NCBI GenBank assembly: GCA_028700795.1
Contig: JAQVRY010000011.1
Span: 1 to 9,031, forward strand
DNA length: 9,031 nucleotides
Direction of reading: 5' to 3'
From: Tissierellia bacterium
GTDB taxonomy: Bacteria; Bacillota; Clostridia; Tissierellales; Sedimentibacteraceae
Part shown: piece by piece, positions 1-6,390 of the stretch
Layout: each line of letters opens with the position of its first letter
Numbering within the stretch: the first letter of the stretch is position 1
The notes under the pieces: model-generated
Databases searched by the model: none
The model's input: the letters and a program-made list of their open reading frames with translations, nothing else
Told to the model about the DNA's origin: nothing
Made by a program: the position numbers and the translations under genes

Positions 1-15
1 CAAATCGAAGATTTG
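1..15 (-). other. short perfect stem-loop just downstream of grdB
   Basis: The first 15 bases form a 6-bp stem (CAAATC / GATTTG) with a 3-base loop, beginning 10 bases after the grdB stop codon. The window edge cuts it, so a longer stem or a following T-run cannot be seen. It could be part of a terminator, a processing site or chance. No ribosome binding site for a following gene is visible in the 25 bases left of grdB. Confidence 0.25.
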
Positions 16-25
16 GGTCGTCTGC

Positions 26-1330
26 TTACTTTTCGAATACTGTTTGTTCTGAAACTTCTGTTTCTAAAGCTTTTAACGCCCTTGTCAACAAGTTCCTTCT
101 TATATCTCTTTCTTCTTCAAGTGACAATGAAGGATTTCCTAATGGGTGAGGTATTGCTATTGTCGGAACAATTCTGTTTGCTCCAACAGTTAATGAAATT
201 GGAACTATAGTACACATATGTACTACAGGAATCCCTGCTCTTTCAATTTCTTTTACCATCGTTGCACCGCAACGCGTACAGGTACCTCACGTAGATGTGA
301 GTATAACTGCATCCACTCCGTCAGCTACCAGTTCTTTTGCATATTTCTCAGCAAAACCTTTTGCACTCTTTACGGCAGTACCGTTCCCAACAGTAGTATA
401 GAAATATCTATGAAGACTTCCTATTTTACCTTCCTTTTCAAATTCTCTCATAATATCAACAGGCAATACTCTGTCCGGGTCTAAGTTTGCATAAACAGGG
501 TCATATCCTCCGTGAGCTGTTTCATATGTTTCTTCAGTTAAATCAATAACTCCGTCGATGTCATATTTACCGTATTTGGAAGCACTGGAAGATTCAATAT
601 GGTCAGGATTTCCTTTCGGAACAATTCCTCCTGAAGTAACTAATGCTATTTTAGCTTTTGTTATATCTTTAATTGCCGGATTTGGTTCTACTCTGTCAAA
701 ATCAGGCATTGGAAATTCCGTTTGGAACTCTTTATCGTTTAATTTTGCCAACAGCATTTTAACTGCTCTTTTTGAGCCTCTTTCTTTTTCAAAGAAATTA
801 ACTCTTATTCCGTTTGGTAAATAGCCTTCTTCTGAAGATGCACCGATTTTTTCTCCCTTTCCAAGTTTTAGTGCAAGGGGAGCCATTTTCTTAACAGCAT
901 CTCTCATACCTGCAGCAGAATTTTTTGTAGATACTATATATATGTTATTTTTAAACATATCTGCTCCGGGATTTTCTACATACATTCCTGTTAAAACCGG
1001 AATATTTAATTCATCTTTAACTGCCTTTGCAATTGTACCGCAAGCAACTCCGTATCTTCCTGCATTAAAAGCCGGCCCTGCAATAAATAAATCCGGATTG
1101 TATTTCTTAACCATTTCAATTATACTTGTTTTGGCTTCATCAATATTCTCATTGAAATATGAGTCTCCGCATACGATTGTAGCAACAATTTCTGCTTCAT
1201 CTTTAAATGCTTGTTTGAATGCAAGACCCGGTCCTACTATGCCTTCTCTTACTTCAGCAGGAATGTGAGCCATTTCTTCCCCGCCTATATTGGCAAAGAA
1301 TTGATTAATATAATGAACAATCTTTAGCAT
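26..1330 (-). CDS. grdB: glycine reductase complex protein B, selenoprotein subunit GrdB (Sec at UGA 287-289)
   Basis: GrdB is the selenocysteine subunit of the substrate-specific protein B of glycine reductase, which with proteins A and C turns glycine, phosphate and reductant into acetyl phosphate and ammonia. The frame runs 347 codons from ATG 1330, meets TGA at 287-289, and continues in the same frame for 86 codons to TAA at 26-28, giving 434 residues, the usual GrdB length. Around the UGA it reads TSTUGTCTRCGATMVKEIER, the conserved U-x2-C-x2-C motif of the family (Sec348, Cys351, Cys354). The N-terminus KIVHYINQFFANIGGEE and the segments AGPAFNAGRYGVACG and TSGGIVPKGNPD are family hallmarks, closer to glycine-type GrdB than to the sarcosine or betaine paralogues as I recall them. 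A strong site, GGGAGGAG, sits 6 bases before the ATG. The gene lies 17 bp after grdE and is surely co-transcribed. A gene caller without Sec support would report a truncated gene plus a small false gene starting at 259. Confidence 0.96.
254..289 (-). promoter_or_regulatory. candidate bacterial SECIS hairpin for grdB selenocysteine insertion
   Basis: Starting at the UGA (287-289), the transcript can fold with a 4-bp lower stem (UACC 284-281 with GGUA 257-254), an asymmetric internal loop, and a perfect 6-bp upper stem (CGUUGC 274-269 with GCAACG 265-260) capped by GGU (268-266). The loop begins 19 bases after the last base of the UGA. A GGU in the apical loop at about this distance is the feature that SelB recognises in the E. 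coli fdhF SECIS. The stem also encodes conserved protein, so part of the symmetry could come from that constraint. The fold was done by eye. Confidence 0.7.
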
Positions 1331-1347
1331 TATTTTCTCCTCCCTTC

Positions 1348-2628
1348 CTATCTTGCACTAAGTTTATTGAAGCCCATTTCATTGGTAGCACCTGTAATAA
1401 CCTGAAGCTCTGCTGTTATACTTCCATCTTTATGCAAGCTTCCGTCAAATCCTCCGGCAATTACATCTGTAACCTCAACATGACCGATTATTTTATCCAT
1501 AGGAGGCAGCTCAATTACTTCATTTGCATTTCCTGCGGAAACTACTGCATTAGCACTTACATCTGCATCTGCCAATGACTGAGAAGTACCATCTCTGCCT
1601 GCATATTCATCTGTAACAAGAACTGTTTTAATGCCTTTAGCTTCAATTTTCTTACAATTCATAATCAAGTCTGTATCAGGATTTCCAAATCCTTCTTCTG
1701 ATACAATAACACCGTCAACACCAAGAAACCCTGCAAGTTTTGCACTCCAGTTAGATGATCTCTCCTTATCCGCAAGATAAACATTTTCGTTTGTGATAAT
1801 TACTCCCACAAAATTCAATGTCTTGCCGTGTTCTGCAAATAAATCATGTATGATTGGATTGTTCAAATGATGATATGTAGTATTCTTATCACATGCGGAA
1901 ACGCAGTTACCGCTTACTATGGCACCATCCATAACTTCGGTAGGATAAATCATGGTTGTTAATGACTGTTTTGCATCAACTCCATACACATAAGTATCAT
2001 GCATAAGACCTTGGCTCTGAAGCATGAATACATAAGCTACTCTTGGAAGGTCAGGATACATTTTTATCCCTTCAACCAAATTAGGTGTTTCAAATACTTC
2101 AACTTCATCAGGGGTTAGATTCTTTGCAAGTGCCCCAAGATATAATGCTACCTTATATCCTGCAAATCTTAGCGCTTTTTCATGCTCGTGCTGCTTTAAG
2201 CTGTCAATAGGCTCGCAAATTAAAACTAAGTTGTTAAGAGTGGAAAAAGGTGTATATTCAGCTCCCGTTCCGGTCATATCAATAATACCTTCTTGGAAAC
2301 CAACTATTTTACCTGTAGTTACAACAGCTGCGCCCTTCAACACATTTGTTTTGCCTGAACCTACCGTTTCTACTTTGTTAATCATTCCCGGGAATATGCC
2401 GCCTGGGCCTTCAACCTTAACCCTTGGCTCGATAACATCTTTAACAGGCATTATACGTACACTTTCTCCCGGCTTAGCTAGTTCTACATCTGCTGCTTTG
2501 AAATTTTGATCTTCTAGAATTAATGCTTTTACTTCTTCTTTGTTAACATACAACGTACCATTTTCTACCTTGGATACATCAGAAAACTGAATATCCTTAA
2601 TTAGAATATAGCCTAATTCTAATTTCAA
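1348..2628 (-). CDS. grdE: glycine reductase protein B proprotein GrdE (pyruvoyl precursor)
   Basis: GrdE is the proprotein of the other two subunits of protein B. It cleaves itself at an Asn-Cys bond, and the Cys becomes a pyruvoyl group that binds the amino group of glycine as a Schiff base. From a TTG start at 2628 it is 426 residues long, beginning (M)KLELGYILIKDIQF as family members do. The cleavage motif SGNCVSACDKN places the pyruvoyl-forming Cys at residue 242, the position I recall reported for the characterised enzyme. An ATG at 2643 would add five residues, but the strong Shine-Dalgarno GGAGG (2641-2637) overlaps that ATG and stands 8 bases before the TTG, so the TTG is preferred. 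Other family landmarks are KVEGPGGIFPG, DTYVYGVDAK, YPTEVMDGAIV and EEGFGNPDTDLIMNCKKIEA. grdX ends 31 bp upstream and grdB starts 17 bp downstream, so the three form one transcription unit. Confidence 0.95.
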   Translation of the reverse strand: MKLELGYILIKDIQFSDVSKVENGTLYVNKEEVKALILEDQNFKAADVELAKPGESVRIMPVKDVIEPRVKVEGPGGIFPGMINKVETVGSGKTNVLKGAAVVTTGKIVGFQEGIIDMTGTGAEYTPFSTLNNLVLICEPIDSLKQHEHEKALRFAGYKVALYLGALAKNLTPDEVEVFETPNLVEGIKMYPDLPRVAYVFMLQSQGLMHDTYVYGVDAKQSLTTMIYPTEVMDGAIVSGNCVSACDKNTTYHHLNNPIIHDLFAEHGKTLNFVGVIITNENVYLADKERSSNWSAKLAGFLGVDGVIVSEEGFGNPDTDLIMNCKKIEAKGIKTVLVTDEYAGRDGTSQSLADADVSANAVVSAGNANEVIELPPMDKIIGHVEVTDVIAGGFDGSLHKDGSITAELQVITGATNEMGFNKLSAR

Positions 2629-2634
2629 AATCTT

Positions 2635-2641
2635 CACCTCC
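2635..2641 (-). promoter_or_regulatory. ribosome binding site that fixes the grdE TTG start
   Basis: GGAGGTG on the minus strand at 2641-2635 is an almost ideal Shine-Dalgarno sequence, 8 bases (counted from GGAGG) before TTG at 2628-2626. The only ATG in reach (2643-2641) overlaps it and has no good site of its own; its upstream sequence is AT-rich. Confidence 0.85.
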
Positions 2642-2659
2642 ATTAAGTTTTTTATAGAG

Positions 2660-3019
2660 TTATATATTCAACGCGCTTTGCAGCACTGTTAAATCAATCA
2701 ATTTTAAATCTTCAATTACTTTATCGCTTATGGATAATAATTTATCTTTATTGAACTTATCATATGTAATTATTGCATTTTCAATCATATAAATTGAATC
2801 AATGCTTGTATTATTTTTCTTGTCTGTAATCATTACGGATTTAAAAGGGGTCTCGCTTGGTTTAACACTGCTTCCTAATGGATGTGTCAGAAGTTCATGT
2901 CCAATATGTAGCTTGTCTCTGACTGCAATCAAAACATCTTTAAATGTACCGTTAATATAAACAATATTGTAGATGTCTTTATATTTATTCAATACCCAAT
3001 CATTATTAGTAATAATCAT
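2660..3019 (-). CDS. grdX: GrdX family protein, first gene of the glycine reductase operon
   Basis: This 119-residue soluble protein starts MIITNNDWVLNKY and carries HPLGSSVKPSETPFKS at residues 46-61, the segment by which I recognise the GrdX family. GrdX proteins occur in glycine, sarcosine or betaine reductase operons; their biochemical role is not established to my knowledge. No membrane segment, signal peptide or metal-binding cysteine motif is visible; indeed it has no cysteine. The ATG at 3019 follows AAGGGG with a 6-base spacer. It is the first gene after the glycine riboswitch and terminator, with grdE 31 bp downstream. Family assignment is by motif and context; function is unassigned. 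Confidence 0.88.
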   Translation of the reverse strand: MIITNNDWVLNKYKDIYNIVYINGTFKDVLIAVRDKLHIGHELLTHPLGSSVKPSETPFKSVMITDKKNNTSIDSIYMIENAIITYDKFNKDKLLSISDKVIEDLKLIDLTVLQSALNI

Positions 3020-3033
3020 CTTTTTCCCCTTGC

Positions 3034-3087
3034 CTAAAAATAATAAAGGCAGAAAACAAAATTAAAAAACATTATGCCTTCTGCCCT
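3034..3087 (-). terminator. intrinsic terminator of the glycine riboswitch expression platform
   Basis: On the minus strand AGGGCAGAAGGCA (3087-3075) pairs with TGTTTTCTGCCTT (3058-3046), 13 pairs including some G-U pairs, around an AT-rich 17-base loop, followed by a T-rich run ending near 3034. It lies before the grdX ribosome binding site, so termination would leave grdX-grdE-grdB unread. Its 5' arm shares bases 3084-3087 with the 3' strand of P1 of aptamer II, so the two structures should exclude each other. Confidence 0.8.
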
Positions 3088-3259
3088 GTTATGTAACCTG
3101 AGAGTTTCATCCTTACGGAGTTGCCCCATCGGTGCTTGCGCTTTCCAGAGGTTTGTCAATCCACGGTCCTTTTGCCTGAGATAGTCATTACAATATGGCT
3201 AATATAAATAACTTATTTCCTTCGGCGCTGTTAATAAGATAACAGTCTCTCCCACGAAT
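3084..3259 (-). promoter_or_regulatory. tandem glycine riboswitch (gcvT type) controlling grdX-grdE-grdB
   Basis: Two consecutive aptamers are visible. Aptamer I (about 3259-3159) has GGGAGAG, GCGCCGAAGG (3228-3219) and CTCAGGCAAAAGGACC (3180-3165), with closing helix AUUCGU/GUGGAU. After a short linker, aptamer II (about 3150-3084) has CACCGATGGGGCAACT and AACTCTCAGGT followed by ACAGGG, closed by CUCUG (3150-3146) with CAGGG (3088-3084). These are the conserved blocks of the glycine riboswitch class, which binds glycine in both aptamers. The overlap of P1 of aptamer II with the terminator arm implies that glycine binding prevents termination (ON switch). Identification is by motif; the ON sign is inferred from the fold. 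Confidence 0.93.
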
Positions 3260-3284
3260 GTCATTCAAATATTCACTTTACATT

Positions 3285-3313
3285 AGTATATATAATTTTT
3301 ATTAATAAATCAA
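3285..3313 (-). promoter_or_regulatory. sigma-A type promoter for the grd operon
   Basis: On the minus strand, TTGATT (3313-3308) and TATACT (3290-3285) are separated by exactly 17 bases. Transcription would start near 3278, about 20 bases before aptamer I, leaving a leader of about 260 bases ahead of grdX. Both hexamers are close to consensus, although the AT-rich setting makes chance matches common; the position immediately before the riboswitch supports it. Confidence 0.7.
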
Positions 3314-3394
3314 CTATTTTTTACTAATCTTGTTGAATTTTTAATATACCATTAATAATATGTTTTTATATGCCTTAGATATCTTAGGACACCC

Positions 3395-3456
3395 CGCAGT
3401 TTCGTTCACCAATTTATCAGCTCCCCGTTGGTCGGAAAAATGGGGTTAGGGCATCT
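3395..3456. repeat. short repeat unit, mosaic of the two hairpins of the long unit
   Basis: This 62-base unit has the left arm CCAATTTAT (3409-3417) of the first hairpin of the long unit but the right arm AAAAATGG (3436-3443) of the second, joined at the shared core. The arms therefore do not pair. This is what a deletion between the two cores of a long unit would leave. Confidence 0.7.
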
Positions 3457-3575
3457 CGCAGTCTCGTTCACCAATTTATCAGCTCCCGTTGGTCGCATAA
3501 ATTGGGAACTCATTGCGAATGACCTACCAGCCATTTTTCTCTCCCTCTGGTCGGAAAAATGGGGTTAGGGCATCT
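3457..3575. repeat. long repeat unit with two covarying hairpins
   Basis: This 119-base unit holds two hairpins around the same core but with different stems: CCAATTTAT 3471-3479 pairs with ATAAATTGG 3497-3505, and CCATTTTTC 3531-3539 pairs with GAAAAATGG 3554-3562 (9 bp each). They are joined by a linker containing ATTGCGAATGACCTACCAG. Different stems around a kept core suggest selection for structure. The second hairpin, close to the transporter stop codon, might help end that transcript, but no T-run follows on the minus strand. Confidence 0.7.
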
Positions 3576-5177
3576 TTAAACTACTTCAAGTATATATTCA
3601 GCTATATTTAATGAATGATCTCCAATCCTTTCTAAATTGCTTATCATATCCAAAAATACTATTCCTGCATTGGGGCTGCAAATATAATTATTAAGTCTGT
3701 CTATGTGATTCTTTCTTAGAGTTTTATACATTTTGTCAATATCCTCTTCATATTTGACAACAATATTACATACATCTGATTCTGGACTGGCCAATGCATT
3801 TAAAGATATCTTATATGCTTCCATAGTCATTTTAAACATATTATCTATTTCAATAGTAGCTTCTTCCGAAAAATCTGATTTGTTTTCAATTTTATCTAAA
3901 ACCAATTCTCCAATATTGTCAATATGATCTCCTACTCTCTCAATATCACTGGTTGTATTCATCAAAACAAACAATTTATCCTTTTCAGTACTTGTTAATG
4001 AAACCTTATCCAATTTAACAAGATATTCTAAAATTTCCTTATTTAATTTGTTGATTTTCTTCTCTTCTTCAAAAACCTTATATACTAATTCTTCATTACC
4101 TTCAAATAATGCATTTTTTGCAGTTTCAAATTGTCCCATTACTAGGTTTCCTAAATGCAGCACTTCCTTTGACGTTTGAGTCAAGGCAATAGAATGTGTG
4201 GCCAAAATTCTTTCATCAATATATTTTGTTATACTATCTGATTCACGGCCATCTTTCCTAATAATAAACTCTGACGCTTTGACAATAAGATTGGAAAAGG
4301 GAAACAATACAATAACATTTAAAATGTTAAAGAAAATATGCCCAAAAGCTATCTGTCTTGGAACATATACGGGAGCTACCAGATATACTAACCTTTGAAC
4401 AGGTATTCTCAAAAATAACATAAATAAAATTGTTCCTAATATATTAAACAACATATGTATTACCGCTGCTCTTTTTGCTGTTATATTGGCACCTATACTT
4501 GCAACTAATGCTGTGAGACAGGTTCCAATATTCTGTCCAAAAATAATGGGATATGCCTGTTCAAATGATATTACACCCGTTGCTGATAATGCAATCAATA
4601 AACCTGTTGTAGCACTACTGCTTTGAAGTATTGCTGTCATTAGAAAACCTACAAAAATTCCTATATAAGGATTATTAAAATTAGTCATTATATTTATAAA
4701 AACATGATTTGACTCCAAAGGCTCCATTGCTGTTTGCATTAAATTCATTCCTATGAACAGTATACCAAAACCGATTATTACTTCAGCCATATTTTTAACT
4801 TTTCTTTTTTTTGCAATAAGAAATATTGCAACTCCTACACCTACCATAAAAGTAGCAATACTAGTTATATTAAGTGATACTAAAAGGGCTGTTACTGTAG
4901 TACCAACATTTGCTCCCATGATGATTCCAACTGCCTGATTTAAATTCATTAAACCTGCATTTACAAAACCAATAACCATTACTGTTGTGGCAGTACTGCT
5001 TTGAATTACGCCTGTGACAAGTGCTCCTACCAAGACACCCATCAATTTATTCTTTGTTAAAGCTGCCAATATATCCTTCATTTTATTCCCTGCAGCTTTT
5101 TGAAGTCCATCCCCCATGTAAATCATTCCAAAAAGAAATAACCCTAATCCTCCGATTAAATTAATAGCAATATCCAT
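3576..5177 (-). CDS. Na+/phosphate symporter family protein with C-terminal PhoU-like domain
   Basis: This 533-residue membrane protein belongs to the NptA/PNaS family (TC 2.A.58). The N-terminal half, to about residue 305, is hydrophobic and holds the two inverted family repeats: QSSTATT (59-65) with GANVGTT (88-94), and QSSSATT (185-191) with GQNIGTC (214-220). QSS motifs in each repeat line the substrate and sodium path in this family. From about residue 335 to the end is a soluble, helical PhoU-like domain containing NTTSDIERVGDHIDNI and DMISNLERIGDHSLNI, its two characteristic metal-binding-type repeats. The length suits the bacterial NptA-PhoU fusion form. The start is supported by AGGAGG placed inside the end of trmL; the two genes are 8 bp apart and probably co-transcribed. 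Phosphate import is the likely role, but related proteins may also export or carry other anions. The repeat array abuts its stop codon. Confidence 0.92.
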   Translation of the reverse strand: MDIAINLIGGLGLFLFGMIYMGDGLQKAAGNKMKDILAALTKNKLMGVLVGALVTGVIQSSTATTVMVIGFVNAGLMNLNQAVGIIMGANVGTTVTALLVSLNITSIATFMVGVGVAIFLIAKKRKVKNMAEVIIGFGILFIGMNLMQTAMEPLESNHVFINIMTNFNNPYIGIFVGFLMTAILQSSSATTGLLIALSATGVISFEQAYPIIFGQNIGTCLTALVASIGANITAKRAAVIHMLFNILGTILFMLFLRIPVQRLVYLVAPVYVPRQIAFGHIFFNILNVIVLFPFSNLIVKASEFIIRKDGRESDSITKYIDERILATHSIALTQTSKEVLHLGNLVMGQFETAKNALFEGNEELVYKVFEEEKKINKLNKEILEYLVKLDKVSLTSTEKDKLFVLMNTTSDIERVGDHIDNIGELVLDKIENKSDFSEEATIEIDNMFKMTMEAYKISLNALASPESDVCNIVVKYEEDIDKMYKTLRKNHIDRLNNYICSPNAGIVFLDMISNLERIGDHSLNIAEYILEVV

Positions 5178-5185
5178 AGCTCCTC

Positions 5186-5656
5186 CTATATCATCTGTGG
5201 AAATCCCAATTGTCTTAAAGCTTCATAAATAACTATATTCACAGAATTAGCCAAGTTTAAAGACCTGGCATTTACTTTTTGAATCATTGGAATTTTTATT
5301 CTGTTTTGTTTATATTCTTCATGAACGTAATCAGGAAGACCTGCCGTTTCTTTTCCAAAAATTATATAACATTCGTTGGAATAAGTTACGTCTGTATAAA
5401 ACCTACTTTCTTTTGTTGTTGAAATAAATACTTTATGATTGCCTGTTGTTTTCTTTAATTCTTCAAAGTCTTCATAATATGTAATATTAACCAAATTCCA
5501 ATAATCAAGTCCCGCTCGCTTCAAATATTTGTCCTTTACCGAAAAACCTAAAGGTTTTATTAAATGAAGTTTTGAGCCTGTAGCTGCACATGTCCTTGCA
5601 ATATTACCGGTATTTTGCGGTATTTCAGGCTCGAATAAAACTATGTTTAATGACAT
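5186..5656 (-). CDS. trmL: tRNA (cytidine/uridine(34)-2'-O)-methyltransferase TrmL (SPOUT family)
   Basis: This 156-residue protein matches TrmL/YibK, a compact SPOUT methyltransferase that uses S-adenosylmethionine to methylate the ribose at wobble position 34 of tRNA-Leu species. The three SPOUT motifs are visible: PEIPQNTGNIARTCAATG (10-27), FGKETAGLP (100-108) and RSLNLANSVNIVIYEALRQ (131-149), the last forming the trefoil knot that binds the cofactor. LDYW (50-53) is also typical of TrmL. Length is standard. An AGGAG stands 13 bases before the ATG, rather far, but no better start exists because the family motif begins at once. It lies 98 bp after nth with a likely promoter between, and 8 bp before the phosphate transporter gene. 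Confidence 0.93.
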   Translation of the reverse strand: MSLNIVLFEPEIPQNTGNIARTCAATGSKLHLIKPLGFSVKDKYLKRAGLDYWNLVNITYYEDFEELKKTTGNHKVFISTTKESRFYTDVTYSNECYIIFGKETAGLPDYVHEEYKQNRIKIPMIQKVNARSLNLANSVNIVIYEALRQLGFPQMI

Positions 5657-5704
5657 TTTTTTCTATCTTCTCCTATGTATTTATTAAATTGGCACTCCTA
5701 CAAT

Positions 5705-5733
5705 ATAATACGGCATAATTTGAGTAAATACAA
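5705..5733 (-). promoter_or_regulatory. candidate promoter for trmL and the phosphate transporter gene
   Basis: On the minus strand, TTGTAT (5733-5728) and TATTAT (5710-5705) are 17 bases apart, about 50 bases before the trmL start. An overlapping alternative (TTTACT with TATTGT, also 17 apart) exists. The -10 is good and the -35 mediocre; the AT-rich background limits confidence. Confidence 0.4.
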
Positions 5734-5738
5734 GAAGG

Positions 5739-5771
5739 TTTTACTATTCTTTTACTATTCTTTTACTATTC
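5739..5771. repeat. three perfect tandem copies of an 11-bp unit spanning the nth stop codon
   Basis: TTTTACTATTC occurs three times head to tail (5739-5749, 5750-5760, 5761-5771). On the coding strand the unit is GAATAGTAAAA, and it supplies the last nth residues and the stop TAG (5755-5757). Eleven is not a multiple of three, but every copy repeats the same GAATAG, so gain or loss of downstream copies leaves the protein unchanged. Confidence 0.9.
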
Positions 5772-6390
5772 TTTTTTTATAATAATTACATAATTCATTT
5801 ACATTGCAGATTGTACATTTAGGAGACCTCGCTATGCATGTTGTTCTTCCATGTGTTATTAAAAGATGATGCATGAGGTGCCACTTATATTTTGGAAGTT
5901 TCTTCATCATTTCATCTGATACGTTGTCTGCAGTATTTCCCTTTGCAATTCCTATTCGTTTTGTAATTCTAAAAACGTGAGTATCCACAGGAAAGGCAGG
6001 TATATTAAAAGCTTCTGTCAACACTACGGAAGCCGTCTTTCTTCCGACACCGGGAAGAGACATCAGCTCTTCCATATTTTTAGGCACTTCGCCGTTATAT
6101 TTGTCTTTTAACACTCGCAGCATATTGTAAATATTCTTAGATTTATTCTTATATAATCCTATTTTTTTAATTTTTAGCTCAATTTCTTCCTGAGATAATG
6201 TTAATAAACTACCTAAATCAGGATATTGCATGTACAACTCTTCTGTAACCTTGTTAACACTTTTATCTGTAGCCTGTGCACTGAGCATTGTTGAAATTAA
6301 GAGCTGAAGAGGTGATATATAAACAAGTCCGCATTTTGCATCGGGATATGCTGTTTTTAACAATTCGTACACTTTTTCCGTCTTCGTCAT
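5755..6390 (-). CDS. nth: endonuclease III (DNA glycosylase/AP lyase)
   Basis: Endonuclease III removes oxidised pyrimidines from DNA and cuts the strand at the resulting abasic site (base excision repair). The 211-residue protein has the full family layout: LLISTMLSAQATDKSVN near residues 30-46, the helix-hairpin-helix LPGVGRKTA (112-120) with catalytic Lys118, PVDTHVFRI with catalytic Asp136, and a C-terminal 4Fe-4S site C-x6-C-x2-C-x5-C (Cys185, 192, 195, 201). Length is typical. The ATG shares one base with the stop codon of the upstream DUF503 gene (TAATG), which suggests translational coupling; AAGGAG lies shortly upstream. The final residues RIVKE and the stop fall within an 11-bp tandem repeat. 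Its place in a gene set with queG is probably operonic convenience. Confidence 0.97.
   Translation of the reverse strand: MTKTEKVYELLKTAYPDAKCGLVYISPLQLLISTMLSAQATDKSVNKVTEELYMQYPDLGSLLTLSQEEIELKIKKIGLYKNKSKNIYNMLRVLKDKYNGEVPKNMEELMSLPGVGRKTASVVLTEAFNIPAFPVDTHVFRITKRIGIAKGNTADNVSDEMMKKLPKYKWHLMHHLLITHGRTTCIARSPKCTICNVNELCNYYKKRIVKE

Larger units (their letters stand above)
3384..3575. repeat. array of related stem-loop repeats after the transporter gene
   Basis: This non-coding stretch contains three copies of a core, CTCCC(C)-GT/TC-TGGTCG (3421-3434, 3483-3495, 3541-3553). The phrase GGTCGG-AAAAATGGGG-TTAGGGCATCT occurs identically at 3430-3456 and 3549-3575. The phrase CGCAGT-YTCGTTCACC-AATTTATCAG occurs at 3395-3420 and 3457-3482. 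A partial tail, TTAGGACACC, at 3384-3393 hints at an older unit. It reads no protein, has no transposase, and its last copy ends on the base before the transporter stop codon (3576-3578). I do not recognise a named family. Confidence 0.8.

Noticed and set aside
26..259. A separate 77-residue gene starting at ATG 259
   Set aside because: It is the C-terminal part of grdB, in frame with it across the Sec UGA. It has no ribosome binding site of its own, and family sequence continues upstream of that ATG.
942..1268. A 108-codon plus-strand open frame opposite grdB
   Set aside because: It mirrors a strongly conserved gene on the other strand, has no recognisable protein family and no supporting ribosome binding site.
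287..1330. grdB as a pseudogene broken by a premature stop
   Set aside because: The stop is exactly at the conserved selenocysteine position, followed by intact conserved sequence and a SECIS-like hairpin.
26..2628. Sarcosine or betaine reductase paralogues (GrdF/GrdG or GrdH/GrdI)
   Set aside because: Both proteins look most like glycine-type GrdB and GrdE as I recall them, and the operon is under a glycine riboswitch. A phylogeny would settle it.
3384..3575. A CRISPR array
   Set aside because: The copies are not regularly spaced, vary in length, contain internal hairpins, and no cas gene or spacer pattern is seen.
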